Shown here piece by piece: positions 39,301 through 40,373 of a DNA stretch of 40,373 nucleotides (the first letter of the stretch is position 1; every line of letters begins with the position of its first letter). Under the pieces are notes generated by a model, which had not been told where the DNA came from, did not search any database, and saw only the letters and a list, made by a program, of their open reading frames with translations. The position numbers were made by a program, and so were the translations under genes. The stretch lies in assembly GCA_000969725.1 (NCBI GenBank), contig JXSR01S032813.1. One strand, written 5' to 3'. This DNA is from Ophiothrix spiculata (Eukaryota; Echinodermata; Ophiuroidea; Amphilepidida; Ophiotrichidae).

Positions 39301-40373
39301 CTAAAGCAAAAAGCACAAAAAGCAAATCCAAAGCATAAAACTCATGTGAAAAGCATTGACAATATTAAAAGCAACAATAAATTTCCTTAATGTAGCAGAT
39401 TTAAGGGTGGTTTGGTTGGCTAAAGCAAAAAGCATAAAAAGCAAGTGAAAGCATAAAAGGCATGTGAAAAGCATTGACAATATTAAAAGCACGAAAAGCT
39501 TTCCTTAAAGCAGTGGATCTAAGGGTGGCTTGGATAGCTAATGCAAAAAGCACAAAGAGCAAATGAAATTCATAAAAAACACAAAAAAGCATTGACAATA
39601 TTAAAAGAATCAAAAGCTTTCCTTAACAGAGCAGGTCTAAGAGTGGCTTGGTTGGCTAATGCAAAAAAGCAAATGAAAATCATAAAAACAAAGCTAATAT
39701 CAAAAGCTTTCCTTAATACAGTGGATCTAAGAGCAGCTTGGTTAGCTAAAGCAAAAAACACAAAAAGCAAATGAAAAGGATAAAAAGCACACATGCACAC
39801 AAAAAGCATTGACAATACTAAAAGCATCAAAAGCTTTCCTCAATGCGGCAGATCTAAGTGCAGCTTGGTTAGCTAAAGCAAAAACATAAAAAGCAAATGA
39901 AAAGCACAAAAAGCACACATGCACACAAAAAGCATTGACAATACTAAAAGCATCAAAAGCTTTCCTCAATGCGACAGATCTAAGGGTGGCCTGGTTAGCT
40001 AAAGCAAAAAGCACAAAAAGCGAATGAAAACATAAAAAGCATATGAAAAGCATTGACAATATGAAAAGCAACAGTAACTTTCCTCAATGCAGTGGATCTA
40101 AGGGTGGCTTGGTTAGCTACAGTAAAAAGCACAAAAAGAAAATCATAAAAAGCATGTGAGAGTATAAAAAGCACACAAAAAGCATTGCCAATATTAAAAG
40201 CAACATTAACTTAGCAGATCTAAGGGAGGCTTGGTAGACTAAAGCAAAAAGAACAAAATGCAAATGAAAATCATAAAAAAAAGCATATGAAAAGCATAAA
40301 AAGCATTGACAATATTAAAAGCATCAGAAGCTTTCCTCAATGCAGCAAATCTCAGGGTAGCTTGGTTATCTAA
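39301..40373 (-). repeat. Tandem array of acceptor-plus-half-exon units
   Basis: Exon junctions (GGTTAG/CTAAAGC on the plus strand, with variants) occur at 39301 (true exon), 39420, 39538, 39656, 39746, 39873, 39999, 40117, 40239 and 40370. Spacing is 90-131 bp. On the minus strand each unit reads a TTTTTGCTTTAG acceptor, then NQATLRSAALRKAF, then drifts into T-rich intron. None carries the second half or donor of the exon. The array runs off the window edge. Confidence 0.85.

Overview
This is animal nuclear DNA: spliced genes with GT/AG introns, two kinds of LINE clearly visible, dozens of short inverted-repeat DNA elements, and a large NACHT-LRR gene. A NACHT protein with ribonuclease-inhibitor-like LRRs, a MIEAP/SPATA18-type gene and dense MITEs fit an invertebrate deuterostome (hemichordate, echinoderm or cephalochordate), but the species cannot be fixed from sequence alone. 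The window contains one 50-N assembly gap (16912-16961).

Layout. About 300-8215 (+) is a nearly full-length but dead I-clade LINE. It has a long structured 5' leader with two histone-type stem-loops and three covarying hairpin repeats, a zinc-knuckle ORF1, and an ORF2 with AP endonuclease, reverse transcriptase, RNase H and a C-terminal zinc knuckle. A 141-bp Harbinger-like MITE and a 1.14-kb 8-bp-TSD element are inserted in ORF2, and a GGTCA-rich tandem repeat lies in the 3' region. From 8391 to 10352 there are two TIR elements and an L1-like LINE fragment (-).

11375-18679 (+) is the last visible exon of an NLR gene: NACHT ATPase, then about 60 LRRs. The LRRs fall into a 330-bp higher-order array followed by an 84-bp monomer array. 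The exon holds the assembly gap and one in-frame TGA, and ends in a 91-bp tandem repeat that changes the C-terminus. 19 kb to 27.7 kb is repeat-rich non-coding DNA: MITEs, some nested, and a foldback element whose terminal hairpin is amplified nine times.

27717-39300 (-) is a spliced gene that I reconstructed from six exons with matching phases. It encodes a coiled-coil plus MIEAP-domain protein, a homologue of mitochondria-eating protein (SPATA18). Its first exon lies beyond the right edge. Its introns carry degenerate partial copies of its own exons, and each copy keeps the 3' splice site and the start of the exon but lacks the donor. The partial copies lie upstream of their source exon in four of the six exons, most dramatically as a tandem array of about 120-bp units at 39301-40373.

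The two host genes are convergent (NLR on +, MIEAP-like on -). The NLR probably senses ligand through its LRRs and signals by NACHT oligomerisation. The MIEAP-like protein would act at mitochondria. Nothing in the sequence links their functions, but a stray LRR fragment sits inside an intron of the MIEAP-like gene.
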